Below, in pieces: positions 44,049 through 53,247 of a DNA stretch of 64,000 bases (position 1 is the stretch's first letter; each line of letters starts with the position of its first letter). A program made the position numbers and the translations under genes. The stretch is from Paratractidigestivibacter sp003150175 (GTDB lineage: Bacteria > Actinomycetota > Coriobacteriia > Coriobacteriales > Atopobiaceae), in the NCBI RefSeq assembly GCF_964283195.1, contig NZ_CAXYLH010000002.1, one strand, 5' to 3'. The notes beneath the pieces are model-generated. The model made no database searches. It saw only the letters and a program-made list of their open reading frames with translations, and was not told the DNA's origin.

Positions 44049-45086
44049 CTATTCCTTTCCGGCCGGGGTCGTCATGCCGTAGAACTCCTCGCGGGGAAGT
44101 CTACCAAGAAGAGACGCCTTGGCGGAGTCGAGGTCGACGCCGTCCACGAGGACACCATGCACGGCGGCGGTGATCGGCGCCTCGATGCCGCGAACGAGCG
44201 CGAGCTCGTTAACGCTCATTGCGGCCCGGGCGCCCTCCACGACCATGCGGGTGCGAGACTCGTAGTCGGAAAGCGACTCGCCGCGCGCGAGCGCCTCGCC
44301 GAAAGTGCGGTTACGGGAGTGCTCCGAGGTGCAGGTCGCGACGAGGTCCCCCATGCCCGCGAGGCCCATCGGGGTAAGCGGGTCGCCGCCCAGGGCGGCC
44401 GAGATACGGCCGATCTCGGCGATGCCGCGGGTCATTAGGACGGCGAGGGTGTTGTCGCCCGCGCCGAGCCCTGCGGCGAGGCCGCAGGCAATGGCCACGA
44501 TGTTCTTGACCGTGCCGCACACCTCGACGCCGGTGACGTCGCCCGAGACATAGGCACGGAACGACGGGGAGAATACGAGCTCCTGGACGCGTGCCGCGAC
44601 CTGCGCGTCGTTCGCGGCGACGACGGCGGCGGAGACCTGGCCCTGGCAGATCTCCTCGGCGTGGTTCGGGCCCGAGAGCACGGCCATCCGCCCCGCGCCG
44701 CCGAGCTCATCGACGGCGACGTCGAGCATGAGCTTGTGCGTGCCGGGCTCCATGCCCTTGGTGAGCACGACGACGGTGGCTCCTTCGGGTACCGATCCCG
44801 CAATGCGGAAGCAGGTCGCGCGCAGGTGCGCGGAGGGGAGCGCGAGCACCACGAGGCCCGCGCCATCGAGCGCGGAGGCTGCGTCGCTCGTCGCGCGCAC
44901 ATTGGCCGCAAGCTCATAGCCCGTGAGGTGGCGCGGGTTGCGCCCGGTCTCGGCTATGCCGAGGGCGACCTCCTCGCTTCGGCACCAGAGAGCGACCTCG
45001 TCGACGTGGGGGGCGACGAGCCCCGTGAATGCGGTGCCCCAGGAACCGGAGCCCACGACGCAGGCCTTGCGGCAGGAGGCGCTCAC
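44049..45086 (-). CDS. gpsA: NAD(P)-dependent glycerol-3-phosphate dehydrogenase
   Basis: Reduces DHAP to sn-glycerol-3-phosphate for phospholipids. The 345-aa protein has the Rossmann motif VVGSGSWGTAFTG, TKGMEPGT, LSGPNHAEEI with the catalytic region, VCGTVKNIVAIACGL with the catalytic Lys, and the RNRTFGEAL segment. It overlaps plsY by 4 bases (ATGA): GpsA makes the acceptor that PlsY acylates. This is separate from the oxidising GlpA-like enzyme at 35942. Confidence 0.96.
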   Translation of the reverse strand: MSASCRKACVVGSGSWGTAFTGLVAPHVDEVALWCRSEEVALGIAETGRNPRHLTGYELAANVRATSDAASALDGAGLVVLALPSAHLRATCFRIAGSVPEGATVVVLTKGMEPGTHKLMLDVAVDELGGAGRMAVLSGPNHAEEICQGQVSAAVVAANDAQVAARVQELVFSPSFRAYVSGDVTGVEVCGTVKNIVAIACGLAAGLGAGDNTLAVLMTRGIAEIGRISAALGGDPLTPMGLAGMGDLVATCTSEHSRNRTFGEALARGESLSDYESRTRMVVEGARAAMSVNELALVRGIEAPITAAVHGVLVDGVDLDSAKASLLGRLPREEFYGMTTPAGKE

Positions 45087-45769
45087 TTATCGCCCTCCTT
45101 GTGGAACGCGAATTTGCGCTCCTCTCCGGCGACGAGCTTGCGGATGTTCGCGCGGTGGGCCCAGACGACCACGGCCGCGACGACGGCGATCGGCACGACC
45201 GACTCGAGCGGGAACCCCCACAGCGCGCACTGGATGGGCAGGGAAACGGCGGCGGCCACAGACCCCAAGCTCACGTAGCGCGTGGGCACGGCGAAGGCGA
45301 TGAAAACGACGAGCAGCCCCAAGGCCACGGGCCACCACAGCCCGAGCGCCGCGCCGAAGCCGACGGCGATGCCCTTGCCTCCGTGGAAATCGAGGTAGGG
45401 GCTGAAGACGTGGCCGAAGACGCACCCGAGATAGATCACGGACATCGCGATGCCGGGCTGCGTCGCATAGCCGAGCTCAGGGGCGAACCCCGCCTGGCCG
45501 AACACGATGAGCGAGAGCATGAAGCGCGAGAAGAGCATCCACACGAGGCCCTTGCCGAGGTCGCACAGGAGCGTGAGGGCCGCGGCCTTCTTTCCCACGC
45601 TGCGGGCGACGTTGGTGGTGCCGATGTTGCCTGAGCCGGTCTGACGGACGTCGACGTGGCCGAGCGCGCGGGCGATGTAGAGGCCGAAGGGGACGCCGCA
45701 GACGGCGTACGCGCCGAGCGCGAACACCACGGTCCAGGCGATGAGCGCCGGCATGCTGGGCTCCGTCAT
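45083..45769 (-). CDS. plsY: Glycerol-3-phosphate acyltransferase PlsY
   Basis: Membrane enzyme that acylates glycerol-3-phosphate from acyl-phosphate. The 228-aa polytopic protein carries the three PlsY loops: GVPFGLYIARALGHVDVRQTG through GSGNIGTTNVAR, HVFSPYLDFHGGKGIAVGFG, and a late Asn/Glu-poor region. Its ATG overlaps the der stop and its end overlaps gpsA, so phospholipid entry is tightly coupled. plsC (48188) acts next in the pathway. Confidence 0.94.
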   Translation of the reverse strand: MTEPSMPALIAWTVVFALGAYAVCGVPFGLYIARALGHVDVRQTGSGNIGTTNVARSVGKKAAALTLLCDLGKGLVWMLFSRFMLSLIVFGQAGFAPELGYATQPGIAMSVIYLGCVFGHVFSPYLDFHGGKGIAVGFGAALGLWWPVALGLLVVFIAFAVPTRYVSLGSVAAAVSLPIQCALWGFPLESVVPIAVVAAVVVWAHRANIRKLVAGEERKFAFHKEGDK

Positions 45770-47103
45770 CAGCGGTCGCCCCCGTCAGAGGTCTTGCGGC
45801 GGAACTTCAGGCGGATGGGCGTGCCCGTGAGGTCGAAGCGGGCGCGCATGCGGTTCTCGATGAAGCGCTGGAAATTGTCGTCGGCGAGGTCGGGCGCGTT
45901 GCAGAAGAAACTGAAGACGGGCGGCTTGGTGCCGGTCTGCGTCGCGTACTTGATCTTGAGCCTGCGGCCCTTGTCGGACACGGTGTGGCCGGACTCGGCG
46001 ATCTCGGCGAGGAGCTTGTTGAGGTCGACGGTGCGGATCTCCTGCTTGCGGGCGTTGGCGGCCTTGACGGCGAGCTCGAGGACCTTATCCGTCGCGCGGC
46101 CGGTGAGGGCGCTGATGTTCACGTAGGGGATCCAGGGAGCGAACGCGAGGCGCTTGTTGATGGAGGCGACGATCTCGTCGCGCTGGCGCTCGGTCTCGAC
46201 GAGGTCCCATTTGTTGATGAGCAGGATGACGGCGCAGCCGCGGTCGATGGCCATGCCGGCGACCTTCTGGTCCTGCTCGGTCACGCCCACGGTGGCGTCG
46301 ACGACGAGCATCGCGACGTCGGAGCGGTCGATGGCCTGCAGGCCGCGGACCATGCTGTAGTACTCGACGTCCTCGTGGACCTGGTTCTTCTTGCGCATGC
46401 CGGCGGTGTCGACGAGCTTGATGGTCTGGCCCTTCCACTCGATGACCGAGTCGATGGCGTCGCGCGTGGTGCCGGCCACGTCCGAGACGATGGAGCGCTT
46501 CTTGTTGGCAAGGCGGTTGGCCAGCGAGGACTTGCCGACGTTCGGGCGGCCGACGATGGCGATGGAGAGGATGTCCTCGTCCTCCTCGAGCTCCTCGGGC
46601 TCGGGGAACGCCTCGACGACGAGGTCGAGAAGGTCGCCCGTGCCGTGGCCGTGCGTCGCGCTGATGGGCATGGGCTCGCCGCAGCCGAGGGCGTAGAAGT
46701 CCCAGAGGTCCTCGTGCTCCTTGGCGGGGTTGTCCTTCTTGTTCACCACGAGGAAGACGGGCTTGGTGGTCTTGCGGACGATGCGCGCGACCTCCTCGTC
46801 CTCGTCCGTGATGCCGGTGGCGCCGTCGACGACGAAGATGATGACGTCGGCCTCCTGCGTGGCGAGGATGGCCTGCTCGCGGATGCCGGGGGCAAAGACG
46901 TCCTTTGACTTGATGGACTCGATGCCGCCGGTATCGATGATGACGAAGTCGCGGCCGTTCCAGTCGGCCTCGTGGTAGCTGCGGTCGCGCGTGACGCCGC
47001 GGGACTCGTGGACGATGGCGTCGCGGGTGACCGCGATGCGGTTGACGAGCGTGGACTTGCCGACGTTCGGGCGGCCGACGACTGCGACGATGGGCTTGCT
47101 CAT
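45769..47103 (-). CDS. der: Ribosome-assembly GTPase Der (EngA)
   Basis: Double GTPase for 50S subunit maturation. The 444-aa protein has two G domains: first with GRPNVGKST, DTGGIE and NKKD; second with GRPNVGKSS, DTAGMRKK and NKWD. A C-terminal KH-like domain follows. AAGGAG lies before the ATG at 47103; an earlier in-frame start eight codons upstream is less likely. The 234-base gap between it and ispH upstream is unusual in this tight gene run and is filled by the MITE-like palindrome. Confidence 0.95.
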   Translation of the reverse strand: MSKPIVAVVGRPNVGKSTLVNRIAVTRDAIVHESRGVTRDRSYHEADWNGRDFVIIDTGGIESIKSKDVFAPGIREQAILATQEADVIIFVVDGATGITDEDEEVARIVRKTTKPVFLVVNKKDNPAKEHEDLWDFYALGCGEPMPISATHGHGTGDLLDLVVEAFPEPEELEEDEDILSIAIVGRPNVGKSSLANRLANKKRSIVSDVAGTTRDAIDSVIEWKGQTIKLVDTAGMRKKNQVHEDVEYYSMVRGLQAIDRSDVAMLVVDATVGVTEQDQKVAGMAIDRGCAVILLINKWDLVETERQRDEIVASINKRLAFAPWIPYVNISALTGRATDKVLELAVKAANARKQEIRTVDLNKLLAEIAESGHTVSDKGRRLKIKYATQTGTKPPVFSFFCNAPDLADDNFQRFIENRMRARFDLTGTPIRLKFRRKTSDGGDR

Positions 47104-47153
47104 GTGGTACTCCTTGCAGATAGACAATCTAATTTAGTTTACCATGAGCAACG

Positions 47154-47280
47154 GGGCCGGCAGGGGCGCCATGGCATTGCGTTGAGGCTCGGGCAGTCCT
47201 ATTCGCACGAAGGCCACATTAAGTGGCCTTCGGCTCATGCGGAACTCGCCAAACGCAAGCTATGGCGCCCCTGCCGGCCC
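47154..47280. mobile_element. MITE-like palindromic element, 127 bp
   Basis: Perfect 19-bp terminal inverted repeats (47154-47172 and 47262-47280) enclose a second perfect 10-bp hairpin with 5-base loop (47208-47217, 47223-47232). Partly paired sequence lies between the two. The four bases AACG stand directly outside both ends (47150-47153 and 47281-47284), like a target-site duplication. No coding capacity. It lies between ispH and der, which are otherwise part of a tightly packed run. Confidence 0.6.
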
Positions 47281-47337
47281 AACGATTCACGGCAAAGCGC
47301 CTGGTCTATCTGCACTCGTCGGTGGCCGAAAGCGGGC

Positions 47338-48180
47338 TTAGGCGACGATGCTCTCGATGGCGGTGCGGACGGCGGCGATCTGGCTCGCGGGGGTGCTCGC
47401 GCCTGCTGTGATGCCCACGAGCTCGGCGCCGTCGAACCACGAAGGGTCGAGCTCGTCTGCGCCCTCGATGTGGTGGGTGCGCGGGCAGAGCCCGGAGGCG
47501 ATCTCGGCGAGGCGCTTCGTGTTCGCGGAGATGCGGCCGCCGATGACGACCATCACGTCGGCGCGGGCCGCGAGCTCGGCGCAAGCGCCCTGATGCCCGC
47601 TCGTGGCGTCGCAGATGGTGTTGACGACGCGCACCTCCTCGGCGCGGCCGAGCAGGGCAGCCACGACCTTCTCGAGGTTCGCGCGCGACTGCGTCGTCTG
47701 GACGACGACGCCGATCTTCTTGCAGGAGGGAAGCGCCGCGGCCTCGTCGGCGGACCCCACGACGACGGCGCCGGGGGCGTGGGGCAGGGTCGCCTCGACC
47801 TCGGGGTGGCCAGCCTCGCCCACGACGACGACCTGGTACCCCTCGCGCGCGAGACGAGCCGCGGCCTGGTGGACCTTCTTCACGAAGGGGCAGGTGGCGT
47901 CGAGCACCTCGTGGCAGAGCTCGCGGGCGCGGCGCTCCTCGTCGGGCGTGACGCCATGCGTGCGCAGCAGAAGGGTATCGCCCGCGGACTCCTCGGGGGA
48001 CGAGACCACGGTCACGCCCTTCTCGGCGAGGCCGGAGACGACGCGCGGGTTGTGGATGAGGGGGCCGAGGGTGTGGACGGGGACCTCGGAGCTCTTTGCA
48101 GCGTCCTCAACCATTCGCAGGGCGCGCTCGACGCCGTAGCAGGCGCCCGCCTCCGAGGCGATCTCGATGCGTGCGGACAT
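47338..48180 (-). CDS. ispH: 4-hydroxy-3-methylbut-2-enyl diphosphate reductase
   Basis: Last step of the MEP isoprenoid pathway, giving IPP and DMAPP. The 280-aa protein has the three Fe-S cysteines in AGACYGVERAL, DATCPFVKK and NTICDAT, the catalytic-region TQTT-like VVQTTQSRANL, and GITAGASTPA near the end. AGGAGA precedes the ATG at 48180; an earlier open frame is rejected. plsC ends 7 bases upstream. DMAPP made here is also the MiaA substrate. Confidence 0.95.
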   Translation of the reverse strand: MSARIEIASEAGACYGVERALRMVEDAAKSSEVPVHTLGPLIHNPRVVSGLAEKGVTVVSSPEESAGDTLLLRTHGVTPDEERRARELCHEVLDATCPFVKKVHQAAARLAREGYQVVVVGEAGHPEVEATLPHAPGAVVVGSADEAAALPSCKKIGVVVQTTQSRANLEKVVAALLGRAEEVRVVNTICDATSGHQGACAELAARADVMVVIGGRISANTKRLAEIASGLCPRTHHIEGADELDPSWFDGAELVGITAGASTPASQIAAVRTAIESIVA

Positions 48181-48187
48181 GGGTCTC

Positions 48188-48979
48188 CTATTCCTTGAGC
48201 TCAGGGTAGTCGGCGCGCAGCTCGTCGCGAAGCGCATAGACGGCGTCCATGCCCATCTTCTCCATGCGGGCGAGCTGCTCCTTGCGCTTGCCGCCGCCCG
48301 TCTCGGACCACTCGATGGGCTTGCCGCACCTGACGACGACGCGGCTGCGGAACTTGAGGTGCCTCGCGCCGACGACCGCGGTCGGCTGAACCGGGGCCTT
48401 CGCGAGCTGGGCCATGAGGACGTAGCCGCCGTGCACCTGGGCGTCCGCGTCGTTCTTCACGCGCGTACCCTCGGGGTAGATGAGCAGGCACTCGCCGCGC
48501 TGCAGGGCTGCGCGCGCACGGCGCACGACCTTCATGTCGGCGTCGCCGCGACTCACCGGGAAGCCGCCCACGCGGGAGAACAGCCATTGCGCGATCTTGA
48601 TCTTGTCGAATTCTTTCTTATACACGATGCGAGTATGGATGCCCGCGCGCCACAGCGTGACGACCATGATGACCGGCTCGATCATGGACTCGTGGTTCTG
48701 GATGATCACGCGGCCGCGCGCATCCTGGGTGAGGAGCTCGGCGCGCTCGACCTTCCAAGGCCAGAGGAGCTTGGTGAAGGCGTAGCACGCGGCGACGACC
48801 ACGTTCATGAGCCAGCGCGCGGGGGCCGGGAAGTCGGACATCGCGGCGTCGTAATAATCCTCGTAGGTGTTGCCCGCGAACGCGCGCAGCTTGCCCTTGG
48901 GCTTCTTTGCCTTGGCCTTGGAAGCGTCCTTAGCCGCGTCGCTCAGCTCTTCCTTGGGCGCGGAGTCATTCGTCGTCAT
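48188..48979 (-). CDS. plsC: 1-acyl-sn-glycerol-3-phosphate acyltransferase (PlsC family)
   Basis: Acylates lysophosphatidic acid to phosphatidic acid. The 263-aa protein has a charged ~45-residue lead, a hydrophobic segment (~57-78) and acyltransferase motifs: NHESMIEP (motif I), a GGFPVSRGD stretch and IYPEGTR (motif III). Motif I is H-x4-E rather than the common H-x4-D. ATG at 48979 is preferred over TTG three bases earlier; GAGGAGAGG lies upstream. It starts 3 bases after cmk; the plsC-cmk link is common. Confidence 0.88.
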   Translation of the reverse strand: MTTNDSAPKEELSDAAKDASKAKAKKPKGKLRAFAGNTYEDYYDAAMSDFPAPARWLMNVVVAACYAFTKLLWPWKVERAELLTQDARGRVIIQNHESMIEPVIMVVTLWRAGIHTRIVYKKEFDKIKIAQWLFSRVGGFPVSRGDADMKVVRRARAALQRGECLLIYPEGTRVKNDADAQVHGGYVLMAQLAKAPVQPTAVVGARHLKFRSRVVVRCGKPIEWSETGGGKRKEQLARMEKMGMDAVYALRDELRADYPELKE

Positions 48980-48982
48980 CAA

Positions 48983-49690
48983 TTACCTCTCCTCGCAAAG
49001 ACGGGCGGACAGCTCCTCGCTGAGACCGCAGATTCGCTGGATGACCTGCTCGAACGTGAGGTCCGAGGAATCGATGACCACGGCGTCGTCGGCCGGGCGC
49101 AGAGGCGACGCCTCGCGGGTCGAGTCGTAGTCGTCGCGGCGCTTGAGGTCGGCGAGGATCCTCTTCTCGGCCTCGGGGTCGGCCACGGCCGCGGCGTCCT
49201 CGGCGAGGTTGCCGCCCTCGCGCTGCACGGCGCGGCGGCGGGCGCGCGCCTCGGGGCTCGCGGTGAGGAAGACCTTCACGTCGGCCTTCGGATAGACGAC
49301 CGTGCCGATGTCGCGGCCCTCGGCGACGACGTCTGTACCCTCCCCGACCTTGCGCTGCAGGGCAACCATGACCTCGCGGACGGCGGGCGTGGCCGAGACG
49401 GGCGAGACCGCGAGCTCGACCTCAGGGGTCCTGATCTCGCGCGTGACGTCGCGGCCGTTGGCGAACACGGTCTGACCCTCGCGGGAAGTGCCGAAACGGA
49501 TGTCGATGTCGCGGGCGACGCCGGACACGGCCTCGGCGTCATCGGGGTCGATGCCCTCGCGCAGGCACTCGGCGGCGACCGAGCGGTACATCGCGCCCGT
49601 GTCGAGGAAGGTGAGGCCGCAGCGCTGTGCGATGGCGCGGGCCACCGAAGACTTGCCAGAGCCCGAGGGGCCGTCAATGGCGACGATCAT
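48983..49690 (-). CDS. cmk: Cytidylate kinase
   Basis: Phosphorylates CMP and dCMP. The 235-aa protein has the P-loop DGPSGSGKSSVARA at the N-terminus, LDTGAMYRSVA, GRDVTREIRTPEV in the CMP-binding insert, and EGRDIGTVVYPKA. Standard length. AAAGGA precedes the ATG. A small GC-rich hairpin (49708-49714 with 49718-49724) lies in the 70-base gap to rluB, without a clear T-run. Confidence 0.95.
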   Translation of the reverse strand: MIVAIDGPSGSGKSSVARAIAQRCGLTFLDTGAMYRSVAAECLREGIDPDDAEAVSGVARDIDIRFGTSREGQTVFANGRDVTREIRTPEVELAVSPVSATPAVREVMVALQRKVGEGTDVVAEGRDIGTVVYPKADVKVFLTASPEARARRRAVQREGGNLAEDAAAVADPEAEKRILADLKRRDDYDSTREASPLRPADDAVVIDSSDLTFEQVIQRICGLSEELSARLCEER

Positions 49691-49760
49691 ATGGTTTCCT
49701 TTCGATGGGCCCCGCGGCGGGGCCGTTTGTCCGAGCTTACAGGGAAGCGGGTGGGGGGCG

Positions 49761-50570
49761 TCACGCGCCCTTCTCGCGCTTCCTGCACAGCGATTCTACG
49801 GCCGCGACCTCGGTCGGGTCGAGCAGACGCCACGAGCCCTCCTTGAGGCGGGAGAGCCGCAGCGGCCCGAACGCGTCGCGATGAAGGCGCAGCACCTTGT
49901 GGCCGCAGGCCATGAGCATCTTCTTCACCTGGTGCTTGCGGCCCTCGTGGATGGTGAGGCCGACGACGGAGTTGGGGTGCCCGCCGCGGTCTGTGCCGGC
50001 ACCGCGCGGCGCGACAACGCGGAAGAGCGGGTCCCGCTCGCCCAGGAGCTCCGGCTCGGCAGGGCTCGCGGGCCCGTCCTCGAGCATGATCCCCGACCTC
50101 AGGCGTTCGAAGTCGCGCTCGTCGGGCACCCCGCGGACGAGCGCGACGTAGTGCTTGTCCACGTGGCTCGAGGGATGCAGGAGATCCTGGCCGACGTTGC
50201 CATTCGTCGTGAAGAGGAGCAGCCCCGTGGTGTCGAAGTCGAGGCGCCCGACGGGGTAGAGCCCTGGGTAGTCGGAGGTGGGCACGAGCTCGGCGACCGT
50301 CGGCCTGCCCTGCGGGTCGCTCATGGTCGTGAGGTAGCCAGCGGGCTTGTACAGCATGAGGTAACAGGGCTTCTCTTGGATGCGGCACGCGCGCCCGTCG
50401 ACGGTGACGACGTCGCGAAGCGGGTCGACCTTGCTGCCGAGCTCGGTCACGACCTCGCCGTTGACGCGCACACGCCCGGAGGTCATGAGCCGCTCGGAGC
50501 CGCGGCGCGACGCCACGCCCGCGCGCGCGAGGAAGCGCTGCAGGCGCATGGGGTACAGCTCATCGCTCAT
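49761..50570 (-). CDS. rluB: 23S rRNA pseudouridine synthase RluB family
   Basis: The 269-aa protein has an N-terminal S4 RNA-binding domain (MRLQRFLARAGVASRRGSE) and a RsuA/RluB catalytic domain with the active Asp in GRLDFDTTGLLLFT. A further motif is HEGRKHQVKKM. It probably makes Psi2605 (E. coli numbering) in 23S rRNA. The gene overlaps scpB by 11 bases; scpA-scpB-rluB-cmk order is widely conserved. Confidence 0.92.
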   Translation of the reverse strand: MSDELYPMRLQRFLARAGVASRRGSERLMTSGRVRVNGEVVTELGSKVDPLRDVVTVDGRACRIQEKPCYLMLYKPAGYLTTMSDPQGRPTVAELVPTSDYPGLYPVGRLDFDTTGLLLFTTNGNVGQDLLHPSSHVDKHYVALVRGVPDERDFERLRSGIMLEDGPASPAEPELLGERDPLFRVVAPRGAGTDRGGHPNSVVGLTIHEGRKHQVKKMLMACGHKVLRLHRDAFGPLRLSRLKEGSWRLLDPTEVAAVESLCRKREKGA

Positions 50571-51330
50571 CGGGCGCGCCTTTCTCTTCGGCCACCGGGG
50601 AGGAAGGCGCGGCGCTATGCTCTGCCTGGGGCTCGTCGCCCTCAGCCGCGTCGCCCGCGCCGCCCTCGGCCGCGCCGAAGTCGTCGCCCAGAAGGTCGCG
50701 CTCGTCGTCGAGGTCGTCGGCCGCCTCCTCGAGGGTCGAGGATATCTGCCGGCCCGAGAGCCGCTCGCGGATGAAGCGCTTGGACTCCTCGTCGGGGGCG
50801 AAGTCCTCCAGCGGCGGGAGCTCGCGGAGCGACTTCAAGCCGAAGTGCTCGAGAAAGAGCCTCGTCGTGCCGAAGAGGACCGCCTGGCCGCGGTCGGAGT
50901 CGCGGCCCGCCTCGCGGATGAGGCCCTTCTCTTTGAGCGATGCGATAACGCCGTCGGAGTTCACGCCTCGGATGGCGCGAACGCCCTCGCGAGAGACCGG
51001 CTGGTGGTAGGCGATGACGGCGAGCGTCTCGAGCGCGGCCTGCGAGAGCTTCCGCGCGTCCCACGAGAGCACGTAGTCCCCCACCTGGTCGTGGTAGGCG
51101 GGGTGGGTGTAGAAGCGCCAGCCGCCGGCGACCTCGCGCAGCTGGAAACCGCGGTTCGCGGACTCGTACTCCGCGGCGAGCTCGGCCAAGGCCTGGGACA
51201 CCTCCCCGGGGGCGGCGCCCGTGGCGCGCGCGAGCTCGGTGGCGGGCACGGAGTCGTCCGAGACGAGGAGAAGCGCCTCGAGCAGCGGCTTCAGGTCGCC
51301 GGATTCAAAGGTCTCGAGTTCTTGCATCAC
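50560..51330 (-). CDS. scpB: Segregation and condensation protein B
   Basis: Part of the Smc-ScpAB condensin that compacts and separates chromosomes. The 256-aa protein has the two winged-helix domains of ScpB: LKPLLEALLLVSDDSVPATEL at the start (quoted across family positions in part), LSQAALETLAVIAYHQPVSR in the second, and IRGVNSDGVIASLKEKGLI. The last ~70 residues are acidic and disordered, longer than in Bacillus. The ATG overlaps the scpA stop (ATGA). Confidence 0.93.
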   Translation of the reverse strand: MMQELETFESGDLKPLLEALLLVSDDSVPATELARATGAAPGEVSQALAELAAEYESANRGFQLREVAGGWRFYTHPAYHDQVGDYVLSWDARKLSQAALETLAVIAYHQPVSREGVRAIRGVNSDGVIASLKEKGLIREAGRDSDRGQAVLFGTTRLFLEHFGLKSLRELPPLEDFAPDEESKRFIRERLSGRQISSTLEEAADDLDDERDLLGDDFGAAEGGAGDAAEGDEPQAEHSAAPSSPVAEEKGAPDER

Positions 51331-52232
51331 AGCTCCTCACCTGCTGTTTGTTCGTTGTCATGGTTGACTTCGACGTCGGTGGCGCCCTCGGAGGCGGCCT
51401 CGATGACGAGGTCGCGGGTCGCCTCGTCGAGGTCGGCGAGCGCCGTCGCGTCGATCTTGTAGGCCTCGGCGCCCTCGATGTGGTCGACGTCGATCTCGCC
51501 GAAGATCTCGCTCTGGCTCACGCGGACAAGGCCGCGCTTGAAGAGCTCGAGGATCGCGAGGAAGTTCGCGACCACGACCTCGGGCGTGGAGTCCTCGCCC
51601 ACGAGCTCGGTGAAGGTGACGTGCCGGCGGCTCCGGACGAGCCGGTCGACCGACGCGATCGTGAGGGCGACCGGCAGGCGCTTGGGCGCGATGTGCTCGC
51701 TCTCGAGGAGGAACGTCTCGCGCTTGGAGTCGATGTCCGCGCAGATGACCGCGAGGCTGCGAAGGCTGATCCCCTCGAGGTAGTCGGGCATGAGGCCGAG
51801 GAACTCCGGGTCTGCGCCGACCGTCCTGGGGTGCATGCGCGCCTCCGCCTCGCTTCGGGCGGCGAGGGCGGCCGCGGCGCCGCGAAACTGCTTGTAGGCG
51901 ATGAGCCGCGCGATGAGGACCTCGCGCGCCTCCTCGGGGTCCATATCCGCGAGGTCGTCGTCCTCGTCGTCCGCGTCGTCGGCAGCGGCGCGGCGGGCGG
52001 GCTCGGCGGGGACGAGGGATGCGGCCTTGATGTCCAGCAAGGTCGAGGCGACGAGCACGAAGTCGCTCGCGACGTCCAGGTCGAGGTCGCGCATACGCTC
52101 GACCTCCTCGAGGTACTGGTTCGCGACCTCGGCGATGGAGATGGAGCCGATGGTGACCTTCTGCCTCGTGACGAGCTGCAGGAGCAGGTCGAACGGCCCG
52201 GAGAACGCCTGGGTGCGAACCTTGTAGGACAC
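51327..52232 (-). CDS. scpA: Segregation and condensation protein A
   Basis: Kleisin subunit that bridges Smc heads. The 301-aa protein starts FSGPFDLLLQLVTRQKVTI, the ScpA hallmark, has LDLDVASDFVLVASTLLDIK, and a C-terminal winged-helix domain (TFTELVGEDSTPEVVVANF). Start is GTG at 52232, directly after the stop of the protease gene, with GGTGATG-type weak ribosome binding site, so reinitiation is likely. An acidic insert at ~85-100 is a local feature. Confidence 0.93.
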   Translation of the reverse strand: MSYKVRTQAFSGPFDLLLQLVTRQKVTIGSISIAEVANQYLEEVERMRDLDLDVASDFVLVASTLLDIKAASLVPAEPARRAAADDADDEDDDLADMDPEEAREVLIARLIAYKQFRGAAAALAARSEAEARMHPRTVGADPEFLGLMPDYLEGISLRSLAVICADIDSKRETFLLESEHIAPKRLPVALTIASVDRLVRSRRHVTFTELVGEDSTPEVVVANFLAILELFKRGLVRVSQSEIFGEIDVDHIEGAEAYKIDATALADLDEATRDLVIEAASEGATDVEVNHDNEQTAGEEL

Positions 52233-52928
52233 CTACATCACCGCCTGGACCAAAAGGTCATAGAGATTGCCGGCGGTGAGGTCCAGGAAGGCCCCCACCG
52301 GGTCGACGCCGAGAAAGCTCGGAAGCACATAGAGCGCGATGATGAGCACCGGCATGGCATAGGCCTGGATGCGGTAGTACTCCTCGCGCGCGCGACCGTG
52401 GAGCAGCGGCATGATGACCTTGGACCCGTCGAGCGGCGGGAACGGGATCAGGTTGAAGAACGCGAGGGTGAGATTCACGTAGATGTAGGTCGTGGTGATG
52501 CGCACGGCCCACATGAGGCCCGCCTGGCCGAGCACGGAGAGAATCGCGGCGCGCGAGGACCACACCATGCCGAACAGCGCGGTGCCCACAAGCGCCTGCA
52601 AAAGATTCGACACAGGCCCTGCGAGCGCGACGATCACCTCGTCGCGGCGCGGGTTGCGCAGCCGGTTGGGGTTGTACGGAACGGGCTTCGCGAAGGCGAA
52701 CATCGGCCCTCCCATGAGCGCCATGATCAGCGGGAGCGCGACGGAGCCGAAGCCGTCGAGGTGCGCCCGCGGGTCGAGCGTGAGGCGCCCGGCCTCCTTT
52801 GCGGTCGCGTCGCCGCACCTGAGCGCCGCCCACCCATGGGCGACCTCATGCACCGTGGCGGAGAACATGACGAGCAGGACCGAGACGGCGATGCTCGCCA
52901 GCTGCTCAATGGAAAACGTCTGGAACAC
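52233..52928 (-). CDS. Site-2-protease-type M50 metallopeptidase, membrane
   Basis: The 231-aa protein has six likely membrane segments, the zinc motif HEVAH at ~27-31 and the third ligand in NLIPFPPLDGSK. No PDZ domain is present, so it is of the short YdjB/Rv-type M50B group often found next to scpA. Such proteases cut within membrane proteins; substrate unknown. Start is GTG with GGGGAG upstream. The small membrane protein gene precedes it by 21 bases. Confidence 0.9.
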   Translation of the reverse strand: MFQTFSIEQLASIAVSVLLVMFSATVHEVAHGWAALRCGDATAKEAGRLTLDPRAHLDGFGSVALPLIMALMGGPMFAFAKPVPYNPNRLRNPRRDEVIVALAGPVSNLLQALVGTALFGMVWSSRAAILSVLGQAGLMWAVRITTTYIYVNLTLAFFNLIPFPPLDGSKVIMPLLHGRAREEYYRIQAYAMPVLIIALYVLPSFLGVDPVGAFLDLTAGNLYDLLVQAVM

Positions 52929-52949
52929 GCGCGCTCCCCTCTCGCGGCG

Positions 52950-53247
52950 TCAGCGCAGCGAGGCGGCGACCTTGCAGATCGCCCAATCGATGATGAACAA
53001 GAGTATCGCGAAGACGGCGAAGTCACCGCGGAAGGCCCCGCCAAACGGGGTCTGGATCACGAGGACGCCGTCGAGCGCATCGGGAAGAATCCCCGAGAGC
53101 GCCGAGTTGAGCGGCAGGATAGCGGCCCTCAGCTGGCCCGACGCGAAGACATCGGCGACCACGAGCGCGACGACCGCCCAGCCGGCGAACCGCAGGGCGA
53201 ACGCGACGGCCCCCAGAAGGGCGCCGCCGGGGTTGTCGTGCGAGGCG

